A stretch of DNA of 64,000 nucleotides from Methylotenera versatilis 7. Lineage in GTDB: Bacteria; Pseudomonadota; Gammaproteobacteria; Burkholderiales; Methylophilaceae. The stretch spans positions 620,001-684,000 of the forward strand of contig NZ_JUGF01000002.1 of the NCBI RefSeq assembly GCF_000799165.1, read 5' to 3'. Position 1 is the first letter of the stretch. Every line of letters starts with the position of its first letter. Made by a program: the position numbers and the translations under genes. The notes beneath the pieces were generated by a model that searched no databases, was not told the origin of the DNA, and worked only from the letters and a program-made list of their open reading frames with translations. Shown piece by piece: positions 43,424 through 54,096 of this stretch.

Positions 43424-43512
43424 GCTAGGGGTCTGTTTTATTTAAGAAAATAAGCCAGTGAGAATTACCCTTTGAACCTGATGCGGGTAATGCCGCCGTA
43501 GGAAAGCGTGGT
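43424..43512 (+). promoter_or_regulatory. TPP riboswitch (THI element) of thiC
   Basis: Contains the conserved THI-box parts: CTAGGGG at the 5' side, GTGAGAATTACCCTTTGAAC, then CTGATGCGGGTAATGCC and GCCGTAGGAAAGCG at the 3' side. It lies 113 bases before thiC on the same strand. Binding of thiamine pyrophosphate would shut off thiC. Confidence 0.93.
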
Positions 43513-43570
43513 TGTTGCTTTTCTGCAAAATTAAAGTAGAAAAGCATCTTGATGCTTTCCTGCCAATCTG

Positions 43571-43598
43571 CATCAGGAAGCGCTTTTGCTTCCTGATG
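43571..43598 (+). promoter_or_regulatory. Riboswitch expression-platform hairpin
   Basis: CATCAGGAAGC (43571-43581) and GCTTCCTGATG (43588-43598), perfect 11-base stem, loop GCTTTT, 26 bases before the thiC ATG. Only TTT follows, so it may act as a weak terminator or by hiding the ribosome-binding site (AGGAA, about 43613). AAGCATC/GATGCTT and GCTTTTCT/AGAAAAGC repeats just upstream give alternative pairings. Confidence 0.6.
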
Positions 43599-43615
43599 TT
43601 TGAACAAACACATAG

Positions 43616-45520
<1,905 letters not shown>

Positions 45521-45566
45521 TCATTTTTTGTGTTAAGTAGCACAATTAGGAAGTCATTTCCCAAAC

Positions 45567-45594
45567 AAAGAAGCCAGCTTTTGCTGGCTTCTTT
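45567..45594 (+). terminator. thiC terminator
   Basis: AAAGAAGCCAGC (45567-45578) and GCTGGCTTCTTT (45583-45594): perfect 12-base stem, TTTT loop, T-rich tail. Possibly also used by the convergent gene at 45650. Confidence 0.9.
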
Positions 45595-45649
45595 ATTATT
45601 CAAGTCTTAAACATCTCACTAAATCGGACACTGGGATAGTGTTTTAATG

Positions 45650-45889
45650 CTAGAGAAGTCCTTTTAGCGAAAGATTGGGAAATTTACCATCTATTATTTG
45701 CTTACCGAATTCAATTGAATTTAATTCAGCTTCCTCTTTAGAATCGAATAGTTTTTTACCTAAATAAACATTCGTTCGAACATTATCATCGTGATGTAAA
45801 GTAATAAAAACGCGTTCAGACCATTTGCCGCTTTCCTGATAAAAATCAGGTGCAGGGCTAATATCGAAAAATTTGTAGAGAATGTCCAT
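45650..45889 (-). CDS. Unknown 79-residue protein
   Basis: Small soluble protein without a family I recognise; begins MDILYKFFDISPAPDFYQES and contains TNVYLGKKLFDSKEEAELNS. No signal peptide. It lies 24 bases after the lipoprotein gene on the same strand, so the two are likely co-transcribed. Both are noticeably AT-rich compared with thiC and the pseudouridine synthase gene, which hints at acquired DNA. GGAG precedes the start on the minus strand. Confidence 0.6.
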   Translation of the reverse strand: MDILYKFFDISPAPDFYQESGKWSERVFITLHHDDNVRTNVYLGKKLFDSKEEAELNSIEFGKQIIDGKFPNLSLKGLL

Positions 45890-45913
45890 GTTAACTCCAA
45901 TAAACTGAAAAAC

Positions 45914-46402
45914 TTATATATCAATTTCCTTACAAAAAAATTCACCAAAAGATGATTCATTCAAACCATCTAAGGATTCTCGTTTAGTAATCACTGTCAG
46001 TTTTTTAATAACCTTGTCATAGTCACCAAAAGTTCGGTGACCATTCACGGTGTAGTACTTTGCCTGCTCATCTGTATAGTTCTTTTTAATCAACTTATTA
46101 TATTCATCCCAAATGTTTCCGCAATTATATGAGTTAAATTTAATTAACTCATTGTTAGAGCAAACTGTTAGTGTATTAGGAACGAAACTACTAGTATTAT
46201 TAATTTTTACATTGTTTCTGTCTAAAACTACCGATATGATTGCCTGTTCAGTCCATTCGTCTTGGTATGAATAAACGTTGTGTGACTCGGATGATTTAAT
46301 GCTTCCTTCACAGCTTAAATAAATTTTGCCAGTTATTAATGATTCAATTTTCTGACAGCCCGATAGAGTTAATAATATTGAAATAATTAAAATAATTTTC
46401 AT
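45914..46402 (-). CDS. Unknown lipoprotein, 162 residues
   Basis: Starts MKIILIISILLTLSGCQKIE: short signal peptide with lipobox LSGC, so it is a lipoprotein. Mature part has cysteines in LSCEGS, TVCSNN, NCGNIW and EFFCKE that may pair as two disulfides. No family recognised. AT-rich, in a two-gene unit with the 79-residue gene. The gap 46403-46581 upstream holds no gene. Confidence 0.65.
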   Translation of the reverse strand: MKIILIISILLTLSGCQKIESLITGKIYLSCEGSIKSSESHNVYSYQDEWTEQAIISVVLDRNNVKINNTSSFVPNTLTVCSNNELIKFNSYNCGNIWDEYNKLIKKNYTDEQAKYYTVNGHRTFGDYDKVIKKLTVITKRESLDGLNESSFGEFFCKEIDI

Positions 46403-46581
46403 TTTTTATCCCTAGCTAAAAACTGAGCATTCCCGTTTAGGTAACGTGAGACTGTAATACATTACAAATTCAGACTATAAATTGAAAACTAAATAACTCA
46501 AAATTCTTGCAGTTAATAAATAAAAACTTGCCGCATTAATTTGTTAAAATAGCCTTATAAATTAAACAACTGCAGACTATT

Positions 46582-47898
46582 TTGGCCACTATTAAAATCA
46601 CAAAAAAACCTAGCGAAACGTCATCGGCGAGTAAAACGCCTGTGCGTCGCGTCGACCCTGCTAAGCGCGATAGAACTCAGACGCCGCCTAAGCCTGTGAT
46701 TAAAGATAATATTGATGTCGCTAAGCCAGTTAATTCTCCAAAAACTGATAGCGCGCGTCAACGTAATCATCGCTTTGATGGTAAAGCGCATGGTGAGCCT
46801 TTTGCAGATCAGGCTGGTTCAAGCCATTCTAATGACAATAAAGCTAATTACAGCAAGCCTACTGAAAATAGGCCTGCTTACAATAAGCCGAATGAAAATA
46901 GACCGTTAAGAAGTGAGTTAAGGGCTGAAACATCTGACGATTTTAACTCTAGAGAATTTAATCAAGCGCCACCAAAACAACATAAGCCAGCCGGTGTTGA
47001 TACGCGCATTACGCCGCGCCCTGATAAAAATGAGCCGCAATATCGCCAAGCACCGCGCCGTGGTGGCAAGGTGCGCGATGGTTATGATGCAGTTGCCACA
47101 CCACAATATGGCGCTGCGGCTAAAGCGGCTTATAAGTCATCACCTGTCAATGTAGAAATGCCGCGCCTTTCTAAAGTGATGGCAGAGCGTGGTATTTGTT
47201 CACGCCGCGAAGCAGATGAATGGATTGTGAATGGCTGGGTGAAAGTAGACGGCGAAATTATGGAAACGCTAGGCACACGCATTAAGCCCGATGCTGAAAT
47301 TGTGATTAGCGGTTATGCTTATGAACAACAAGCTGAACAGGTGACGATATTGCTGCACAAGCCGGTTGGTTATGTGAGTGGGCAGGCGGAAGATGGTTAT
47401 CAGCCTGCAATTGTGCTGGTTCACCCAGATAACGAATGGATGGATGACCCAGATTTAAATAGTTATAATGCCAAAGAATTCCAACGTGGATTTTTACATG
47501 GACTTGCACCAGCAGGCCGCTTAGATATTGACTCTACAGGTTTGTTAGTGCTCACTCAGGATGGCAGAGTCGCGCGTCATTTGATTGGTGAAGACTCCAC
47601 TGTAGAGAAAGAATATCTGGTACGTGTGGAAGGCGAATTGAGCGATGCCGATTTGCAACGCTTAAACCATGGCTTAAGTCTGGATGGTGAAAAACTCCAG
47701 CCAGCCAAAGTAAGTTGGCAGAATGAAGACCAATTAAGATTCGTTTTACGCGAAGGTAAAAAACGTCAGATTCGCCGTATGTGTGAAATGGTCGGCTTGT
47801 TTGTCGTCGGCCTAAAACGCGTACGAATCGGCAGTGTAAATTTAGGTAAATTGCCGCCCGGCCAATGGCGTTATCTACGCAGTGACGAACGTTTTTAA
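46582..47898 (+). CDS. 23S rRNA pseudouridine synthase of the RsuA/RluB/RluF group, with long disordered N-terminus
   Basis: RNA-modifying enzyme of 438 residues. Residues about 190-240 form an S4 RNA-binding domain ([20 protein letters not shown]); the catalytic domain has [17 protein letters not shown] with the active aspartate and ends [31 protein letters not shown] is nearest RluF or RluB; which uridine is the target is not clear. The first 185 residues are low-complexity, rich in Asn, Pro, Arg and Lys with repeated NKPNENRP-like units, probably disordered and RNA-binding. The start is TTG 46582; no ATG fits well. Confidence 0.88.
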   Translation: MATIKITKKPSETSSASKTPVRRVDPAKRDRTQTPPKPVIKDNIDVAKPVNSPKTDSARQRNHRFDGKAHGEPFADQAGSSHSNDNKANYSKPTENRPAYNKPNENRPLRSELRAETSDDFNSREFNQAPPKQHKPAGVDTRITPRPDKNEPQYRQAPRRGGKVRDGYDAVATPQYGAAAKAAYKSSPVNVEMPRLSKVMAERGICSRREADEWIVNGWVKVDGEIMETLGTRIKPDAEIVISGYAYEQQAEQVTILLHKPVGYVSGQAEDGYQPAIVLVHPDNEWMDDPDLNSYNAKEFQRGFLHGLAPAGRLDIDSTGLLVLTQDGRVARHLIGEDSTVEKEYLVRVEGELSDADLQRLNHGLSLDGEKLQPAKVSWQNEDQLRFVLREGKKRQIRRMCEMVGLFVVGLKRVRIGSVNLGKLPPGQWRYLRSDERF

Positions 47899-47956
47899 GT
47901 TATGCTATTTAAGTATTAAAGTGCGTTTTTATTATTTTAATTTTGGAGGGTAAATA

Positions 47957-48346
47957 ATGGGGTTACTTGATAGCATTGCTGGCAGTGTGCTGGGAAAATT
48001 AGGTGGTGAGCAAGGCAATATGGCGCAAGTGGCTATGGATTTATTTAACCAAAACGGTGGTTTAAACGGTATTCTGGAAAAATTCAGAGAAAATGGCTTG
48101 GGTGAAACGGCCGCTTCATGGGTAGGAAATGGGGGAAATATATCCATCACTGCCGAACAGATTTCTAGCGTTTTGGGTAATGGCGCCATTGCAGATATGG
48201 CGGCAAAATTTGGTATTAATGCAGAAACACTTAGTGCACAAATTGCAGAACATTTACCGACTTTGGTCGATAAATTAACACCAAATGGCGAAGCGCCTGC
48301 GGAATCCGGTAATTTATTATCAACAGTTTTAGGTATGTTGAGATAA
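47957..48346 (+). CDS. YidB-family protein (DUF937)
   Basis: Protein of 129 residues of the YidB/DUF937 family of unknown function. MGLLDSIAGSVLGKLG and NQNGGLNGILEKFRENGLGE near the N-terminus, then SSVLGNGAIADMAAKFGI and EHLPTLVDKLTPNG are typical. No signal peptide or membrane helix. GGAGG lies before the ATG. It is 58 bases after the pseudouridine synthase gene and has its own terminator. Confidence 0.88.
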   Translation: MGLLDSIAGSVLGKLGGEQGNMAQVAMDLFNQNGGLNGILEKFRENGLGETAASWVGNGGNISITAEQISSVLGNGAIADMAAKFGINAETLSAQIAEHLPTLVDKLTPNGEAPAESGNLLSTVLGMLR

Positions 48347-48380
48347 CGGCAAGTACTACTCCGTCACAAATGATCAACTT

Positions 48381-48406
48381 AAAGGGTGCGAGCGCACCCT
48401 TTATAA
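48381..48406 (+). terminator. Terminator after YidB-like gene
   Basis: AAAGGGTGCG (48381-48390) and CGCACCCTTT (48393-48402), tight hairpin, followed by ATAATTTT. Confidence 0.8.
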
Positions 48407-48456
48407 TTTTGCAAACCTGATAAAATGAAATTCAACTAATCGAAAAACATCAAATT

Positions 48457-49257
48457 ATGGATTTAATACTACTTTTAAAAACCGTCATCATGGGTTTGGT
48501 TGAAGGCGCAACCGAATTCTTACCCGTCAGTAGCACAGGTCATTTGATTATCGTAGGTGATATTTTAGGATTTTTAAGCAAAGAAAAGCGCGATGTTTTT
48601 GAAATCATCATTCAACTAGGCGCTATTTTAGCGGTGTGCTGGGCGTTTAAACAACGCTTAATAAACACCGTTACAACACTCACCAAAGAGGCCAATGCGC
48701 AGCACTTTGTACGTAACTTATTAATCGCCTTTTTACCCGCCGCTTTGCTGGGCTTGGCTTTTCATGGCGTTATTAAAGAATATTTATTTTCACCATTTAC
48801 GGTAGCTATTGCTTTAATAGTCGGCGGTTTTGCTATTTTGCTGATTGAAAAATTACCACTTAAAACGTCCGCACAAAGCATAGATGACATATCTAGCAAG
48901 CAAGCACTGCAAATTGGCTTTGCCCAAGCCTTAGCATTAGTGCCTGGCGTTTCGCGCGCTGGTGCGACTATTTTAGGTGGCATGATTTTTGGACTAAACC
49001 GCACCGTAGCAACGGAATTCTCATTCTTTCTAGCGATTCCCATTATGTTTGCCGCCACTGGCTATGATTTGCTTAAAAGCTGGCATTTGTTAAATGCGGA
49101 CGATTTAATCATTTTTGCTGTTGGTTTTGTAACGGCATTTTTATCGGCTTTAGTTGCTGTTAAGTTTTTAATTCGCTTTGTGCAAACGCATAATTTTGTG
49201 CCATTTGCATGGTATCGCATTGTTTTTGGTGTAGCTGTATTATGGTATTTTTGGTGA
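48457..49257 (+). CDS. uppP: Undecaprenyl-diphosphatase
   Basis: Inner-membrane phosphatase (BacA) recycling undecaprenyl pyrophosphate, the lipid carrier for peptidoglycan; loss or excess changes bacitracin tolerance. 266 residues with about eight helices. Both active-site motifs are present: GATEFLPVSSTGHLI (about residues 17-31) and LVPGVSRAGATILGGMIFG in the second half. No ribosome-binding site of note before ATG 48457. Followed after 87 bases by the AsmA gene. Confidence 0.95.
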   Translation: MDLILLLKTVIMGLVEGATEFLPVSSTGHLIIVGDILGFLSKEKRDVFEIIIQLGAILAVCWAFKQRLINTVTTLTKEANAQHFVRNLLIAFLPAALLGLAFHGVIKEYLFSPFTVAIALIVGGFAILLIEKLPLKTSAQSIDDISSKQALQIGFAQALALVPGVSRAGATILGGMIFGLNRTVATEFSFFLAIPIMFAATGYDLLKSWHLLNADDLIIFAVGFVTAFLSALVAVKFLIRFVQTHNFVPFAWYRIVFGVAVLWYFW

Positions 49258-49344
49258 TTTAACCAATTAACCGAAAAACCAAACGGTTTTAACGTAAACC
49301 ATGCATTTAAATCTGGTGATTTTATCTAGCTTGAAACGAGAAAT

Positions 49345-52300
49345 ATGATGAACAAATTCATTAAATATGCGCTTTACGGTTTTGCTGGCATCGTTTCATT
49401 GGCTTTGCTAATTGTTGCCTATTTTGCCGCGACTTTTAATCCTAACGATTACAAAGACGACATTATCAAGCTGGTGAAAGAAAAAAAAGAGCGCACGCTA
49501 CATATTGACGGTGATATTAAGCTGAGCTTTTGGCCAAAAATCGGTGCGAATTTGGGCAAGCTATCTATTTCTGAACATAAATCCGAAACAGAGTTTGCTT
49601 CTGTAAATAGCGTTAAGGTGGCATTGTCTGTGCTGCCACTACTTAGAAAGCAATTGGTGGTTGATACGGTTTATGTCGATGGCGCAAAAGCTAATATCAT
49701 CAAATATAAAGATGGCACCACCAACTTTGATGATTTACTGAGCAAAGACGATACCGAATCTGAAACCATTAAATTTGATATCGATGGCGTGAATGTCACT
49801 AATTCTGAAGTGAAATACAGTGATGAAGCTTCTGGTGCAAAATACAGCGTTTCAAAATTTAATATGCAATCTGGCCATATTGCTTTGGCTGAACCAATTG
49901 ACTTAAAAACTGATTTTGTCTTAACCGCCAATCAACCTGCAATTGCGGCTAATGTGAACTTAAAAGGTAATTTTTTGGTAGATCCAGAAACCAAGCATTT
50001 TCAGGTAAAGGATTTGGATAGCCGTATTAAAGGCGACATGCTGGGCGGCACAGATATGGATATTAAGGCGACTGGCAACGTAGATGCAAAAACCGAGCAA
50101 TTGGAATTTTTGGTAGATGGATTGCAGTTGGTTGCGTCTGGCAAATTTGATGGCAGTACACAAAGTGTGAATTTAAGCGCGCCAGCGATTAGCATTTTAA
50201 AAGATGAGGTGAATAGCAAAAAAGTCGCTATTAGCTTCAGCCAAGAAAAAGCCGATGGAAACTTGAAAGCCAACATGGTGCTTGCCGATATGAAAGGCTC
50301 ACCTAATGCTTTGCAAAGTAGCGGTATCACTGGTGATTTATCTATGGTGCAAGACAAGCGCACGGTAACTGGCACATTTGCATCGCCTTTTAGCGGCAAT
50401 ATTGAAAATTTAATATTTGATATTCCAAAATTGGTGGGTAAATTAGATGTAAAAGACCCTAGTTTGCCTAATGGCAGCATGAGCGGAGCTTTCAATTTGA
50501 GCGCACACGCAGACATTAAAAAAGAGCTAATTAACAGTCAATTTAATTTGAATATTGCTGAAACCAAACTGGTTGGCGATGTGGATGTAGCGAGCTTCAA
50601 AACACCCAATATCAAATTTAACTTGAATGCCGATAAATTGGATTTAAATAAACTGTTGCCAAAATTCAGCGAAAACAAGGCTAGCACTACGGCAAAAGCC
50701 AATAGCAAACCAACTGATTTATCCGCGCTTAAAAACCTATTGCTAGACGGTAAATTAAATGTCGACAGCATTATTTATGATAAATACCGTGTTTCTGGCT
50801 TAAATGTCGGCATCAAAGCTGACGGTCAAAAACTCAGCTTAAACGGTCTGAATGTCAAAGTGGATAATAGCCAGATCAAAGGCAGCTTGGGCATCAGTCA
50901 GTTTGACAGGCCTTTATATACATTCAATTTAGATGTGGACCAAGTGGACGTCGATAAATATGTGACGGCTGATGCTGGTAGCAAAAACACATCTAGCGCC
51001 AGTAAAGCAGCCAGCGACAAACCGTTGGATTTAAGCGCGCTAAAAGCTTTGAATGCAAACGGTTCGATACGCGTTGGTAGCCTTAAATATGGCAAAACCA
51101 AAGCCAGTAATATCAATATTAATCTAAAAGCCGATGGCGAAAAGTTAAGTCTAAATCCATTGAGTGCCAAGGTTGACGATAGCCAGATTAACGCGAATTT
51201 GGGTATTAGCCAGTTTAGCAATCCAGCCTTTAATTTTGCGATCAATATCGACCAGCTAGACGCCGATAGATATATCACCAAAGATGAAACTTCTGCTAAA
51301 ACTGAAACCGCAAGCAAAAACGTAGCAGATACGCCGATTGACCTGAGTGCATTAAAAAAGCTTAATGCCTCGGGCGAGGCCAAAATTGGTAAATTAAAAC
51401 TGGCCAATGTAAAAACTCAAAATGTAAATATAGGGCTTAAAGCTAATGGTGGCGTGGCAACTTTGTCACCTTTTTCTGCCAACTTATATCAAGGTAGTAT
51501 GAGCGGCCTACTGAAAGTGGATGCACGCGCGACACCAGTGATTACGTTTCAACAGAACATGAAAAATATTGCGATTGGCCCCTTAATGGTGGACGCTATT
51601 AATAACGATATGTTGAGCGGCACGGGTAGTGTAAATGTAGATGTAACTACGCAAGGCGCCAGTGTGAATGCATTGAAAAAAGGCTTGGGCGGCAATGCTG
51701 CGCTTAATTTAGCAGATGGCGCGGTAAAAGGTGTGGATATTGCAGGCAACATTCGCGATATCAAAAGCAAAGTAAACTTTTTAAAAACCAAAGAAGCGAA
51801 TGCCGACAAATCCAAAAAAACCGATTTCAGTGAATTAACCGCGACTTTTACCATTAAAAATGGTGTTGCACACAATGAAGATTTAGCCATGAAAGCACCG
51901 GTGTTACGCCTGGCAAAAGGTGACAGCCGTGGTGACATTGATATTGGTAACGAAACCATTAACTACCTTGCCAAACCCACTATCGTGAAATCACTTAAAG
52001 GCCAGGGTGGGGCAGACCTAGATGAGTTAAGCGGCATTTCCATCCCTGTGAAAATCTCTGGCTCATTTGCCAGCCCCAAATATGGCATGGATTTCGCGGC
52101 AATCGGCACAGCTTTAGCGCAATCTAAATTGCTGGATAAAGTGGGTGGCGAAAAAGGTGCTGCGGTAAAAGAGCTCATAAATGGCGGCGATAAAGCAGAA
52201 GCACTTAAGGGTTTGCTGAATAAGAAAAAACCAGCTGATGCAGCGGCTACAGGCACTGAAGCAACACCAGCTAAACCAGCTGAAGAACCTAAATCTTTAA

Positions 52301-52347
52301 AAGAAGAAGCGAAAGAAAAAGCGTTGAAAAAACTGCTCAATTTTTAG
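49345..52347 (+). CDS. AsmA-family protein
   Basis: Large periplasmic-facing AsmA-type protein of 1000 residues with an N-terminal transmembrane helix (YALYGFAGIVSLALLIVAYF), then FNPNDYKDDIIKLVKEKKER and DGDIKLSFWPKIGANLGKLS, the family opening. Residues about 450-720 hold three repeats starting KPTDLSALKNL, KPLDLSALKAL and TPIDLSALKKL, each near 100 residues. AsmA proteins help phospholipid transport and outer-membrane assembly. The C-terminus is Lys/Ala/Glu-rich. Internal repeats exceed those in the 600-residue E. coli AsmA. Confidence 0.9.
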   Translation: MMNKFIKYALYGFAGIVSLALLIVAYFAATFNPNDYKDDIIKLVKEKKERTLHIDGDIKLSFWPKIGANLGKLSISEHKSETEFASVNSVKVALSVLPLLRKQLVVDTVYVDGAKANIIKYKDGTTNFDDLLSKDDTESETIKFDIDGVNVTNSEVKYSDEASGAKYSVSKFNMQSGHIALAEPIDLKTDFVLTANQPAIAANVNLKGNFLVDPETKHFQVKDLDSRIKGDMLGGTDMDIKATGNVDAKTEQLEFLVDGLQLVASGKFDGSTQSVNLSAPAISILKDEVNSKKVAISFSQEKADGNLKANMVLADMKGSPNALQSSGITGDLSMVQDKRTVTGTFASPFSGNIENLIFDIPKLVGKLDVKDPSLPNGSMSGAFNLSAHADIKKELINSQFNLNIAETKLVGDVDVASFKTPNIKFNLNADKLDLNKLLPKFSENKASTTAKANSKPTDLSALKNLLLDGKLNVDSIIYDKYRVSGLNVGIKADGQKLSLNGLNVKVDNSQIKGSLGISQFDRPLYTFNLDVDQVDVDKYVTADAGSKNTSSASKAASDKPLDLSALKALNANGSIRVGSLKYGKTKASNININLKADGEKLSLNPLSAKVDDSQINANLGISQFSNPAFNFAINIDQLDADRYITKDETSAKTETASKNVADTPIDLSALKKLNASGEAKIGKLKLANVKTQNVNIGLKANGGVATLSPFSANLYQGSMSGLLKVDARATPVITFQQNMKNIAIGPLMVDAINNDMLSGTGSVNVDVTTQGASVNALKKGLGGNAALNLADGAVKGVDIAGNIRDIKSKVNFLKTKEANADKSKKTDFSELTATFTIKNGVAHNEDLAMKAPVLRLAKGDSRGDIDIGNETINYLAKPTIVKSLKGQGGADLDELSGISIPVKISGSFASPKYGMDFAAIGTALAQSKLLDKVGGEKGAAVKELINGGDKAEALKGLLNKKKPADAAATGTEATPAKPAEEPKSLKEEAKEKALKKLLNF

Positions 52348-52423
52348 ATATTGTACTATTCAAAAGTTGAATAATGGCTATCGCTTTAAACCATATTCAA
52401 ACGTATTTAAAAAGTATGTCGTT

Positions 52424-52600
52424 TTAGTATTTTTTGTTTTGCCCGGGCGCATTTTCACTGTTACCAGGGCCGTCGCCATGTTTATTATGGCCTGGTGCGT
52501 TCTCGCTATTACCGGGTCCACGTGGATCGTGTCCTGGCGGTATCGACCTGCATGCCCCAACTAAACATACACAAAATAGCATCATTAACACTTGTTTCAT
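52424..52600 (-). CDS. Tiny repeat lipoprotein, 58 residues
   Basis: ATG 52600 with AAGGA upstream begins MKQVLMMLFCVCLVGACRSI, a signal peptide with lipobox VGAC. The mature part of about 41 residues has two copies of GPGNSENAPG, each followed by H/Q-N-K, separated by HGDG. Gly, Pro, Asn and His dominate; it must be unfolded on the membrane and could bind metal through histidines, which is a guess. No family recognised. It stands between asmA and mutY in a 338-base gap, on the opposite strand. Confidence 0.7.
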   Translation of the reverse strand: MKQVLMMLFCVCLVGACRSIPPGHDPRGPGNSENAPGHNKHGDGPGNSENAPGQNKKY

Positions 52601-52685
52601 TTTTTAATCCTTATTTGGCTAGCTGTCATATACGATATTGCTAGAAAACAACAAAAAAAGCAAAACAATCACTTTTTAAATTCAC

Positions 52686-53735
52686 ATGACTCAATTTTCG
52701 CAACGTATCATTGACTGGCAAAAATTGCACGGTCGTCACGATCTGCCTTGGCAGAACACGATTGACCCTTATGCGATATGGGTATCGGAAATCATGTTGC
52801 AGCAAACTCAAGTGACTGCAGTTATTGGCTATTACGCTAAATTTATGCAACGCTTTCCTAGTATTAAAATCTTGGCAGCGGCAACGCAAGAAGAGGTTTT
52901 GCAATATTGGAGTGGTCTTGGTTATTACTCACGTGCGCGTAATTTACATGCCGCTGCACAAAAAATAATGGATGATTTTAATGGTGTTTTTCCAAGCCAT
53001 TTCGATGATATTCAAAGCCTGTCTGGCATCGGTCGCTCCACTGCTGCAGCGATTTCTACTTTTGCACTCAATTTGCCGCAACCTATATTAGATGGCAATG
53101 TTAAGCGCGTTTTTGCAAGGCATTTCAATGTGTCTGGCTACACAGGTGCGCCAAAAGTAGCGCAACAATTATGGCAGATTGCAGAACGCGAGAATCCAAA
53201 TGACGCCAATAAAGAGTCAGATGCTATCGCCTATACACAAGGCCTAATGGATTTAGGCGCCACACTTTGTACACGCACAAAACCAAGATGTACCATTTGC
53301 CCGGTGAACCATAGTTGTGAAGCGTTAGCGTTGAATCTTGTTAAAAGCTTACCAACGCCAAAACCGCGTAAAACCATCCCTGAAAAAAGTGTGACCATGC
53401 TGGTACTGATTCACCAAAATACCGTGATGCTTGAAAAACGTCCGCCCAGCGGCATCTGGGGTGGTTTATGGAGTTTGCCGGAAGTGACAGAAGGTGCAAA
53501 CATTGATGGAGTCACTTTACAAAACTCTAGCGCGCTAAAACCGTTAACACATGTATTTACACATTTTAAGCTGCATATTACACCGCAGCTTATCTATATT
53601 GACCAGTTGATTCCACAAGTAAATCAAGCGGTAAAAATCTGGCTACCGCTTGAAGAAGCCATTGCAGCGGCGATTCCCACACCTATTCGTACTATTTTAA
53701 TGTCAATTAATGCGTTAACTAATAAGAATGCCTAA
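52686..53735 (+). CDS. mutY: A/G-specific adenine glycosylase
   Basis: Base-excision repair enzyme removing adenine opposite 8-oxoguanine, 349 residues. LPWQNTIDPYAIWVSEIMLQ and QQTQVTAVIGYY are the family opening; LSGIGRSTAAAI is the helix-hairpin-helix; PILDGNVKRVFARHF carries the catalytic aspartate; the [4Fe-4S] ligands are C-x6-C-x2-C-x5-C in CTRTKPRCTICPVNHSC. The C-terminal NUDIX-like domain reads 8-oxoG. Strong terminator follows. Confidence 0.95.
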   Translation: MTQFSQRIIDWQKLHGRHDLPWQNTIDPYAIWVSEIMLQQTQVTAVIGYYAKFMQRFPSIKILAAATQEEVLQYWSGLGYYSRARNLHAAAQKIMDDFNGVFPSHFDDIQSLSGIGRSTAAAISTFALNLPQPILDGNVKRVFARHFNVSGYTGAPKVAQQLWQIAERENPNDANKESDAIAYTQGLMDLGATLCTRTKPRCTICPVNHSCEALALNLVKSLPTPKPRKTIPEKSVTMLVLIHQNTVMLEKRPPSGIWGGLWSLPEVTEGANIDGVTLQNSSALKPLTHVFTHFKLHITPQLIYIDQLIPQVNQAVKIWLPLEEAIAAAIPTPIRTILMSINALTNKNA

Positions 53736-53762
53736 TAACTATAATCAATAACAACGACCAAT

Positions 53763-53789
53763 AAAAAAGCCGAATTAATCGGCTTTTTT
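53763..53789 (+). terminator. mutY terminator, bidirectional
   Basis: AAAAAAGCCGA (53763-53773) and TCGGCTTTTTT (53779-53789), perfect 11-base stem and five-base loop; also serves the convergent gene at 53803. Confidence 0.9.
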
Positions 53790-53802
53790 ATTTAACTCAA
53801 TA

Positions 53803-54033
53803 TTAATGTGGGCGAGATCCTAGGATTCTATCTGCCAGCATTTGAAATCGCGGCGAAACAAATTGTCTAGCTTGCGAACCCGCATCGGCAATCGATAATA
53901 ACTCTTCAATTGCCGAACGGAATCCCAATTCAAATAACCAATAATCCGATTGATCGATTGCGGATTTTTTGTCTGTATTGACATCGGCACAAAGTCGCTC
54001 GAAAGCTTCCATACATACGTTGCGTTCAGTCAT
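53803..54033 (-). CDS. Unknown 76-residue protein
   Basis: Small acidic helical protein starting MTERNVCMEAFERLCADVNT; later DYWLFELGFRSAIEELL and QMLADRILGSRP. No family recognised and no signal peptide. GGGAG precedes the start. It lies 63 bases after the Fae homologue on the same strand and may share its transcript. Confidence 0.6.
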   Translation of the reverse strand: MTERNVCMEAFERLCADVNTDKKSAIDQSDYWLFELGFRSAIEELLSIADAGSQARQFVSPRFQMLADRILGSRPH

Positions 54034-54096
54034 AATAGTGCTCCCGAATATCGTTTTTACACATTAATAATTAAATACGCATTTTGACAATCGCGC

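Noticed and set aside
50001-50516. Minus-strand open frames inside the asmA gene
   Set aside because: Shadows of the repetitive coding strand with Ser/Leu-rich translation and no start signal.
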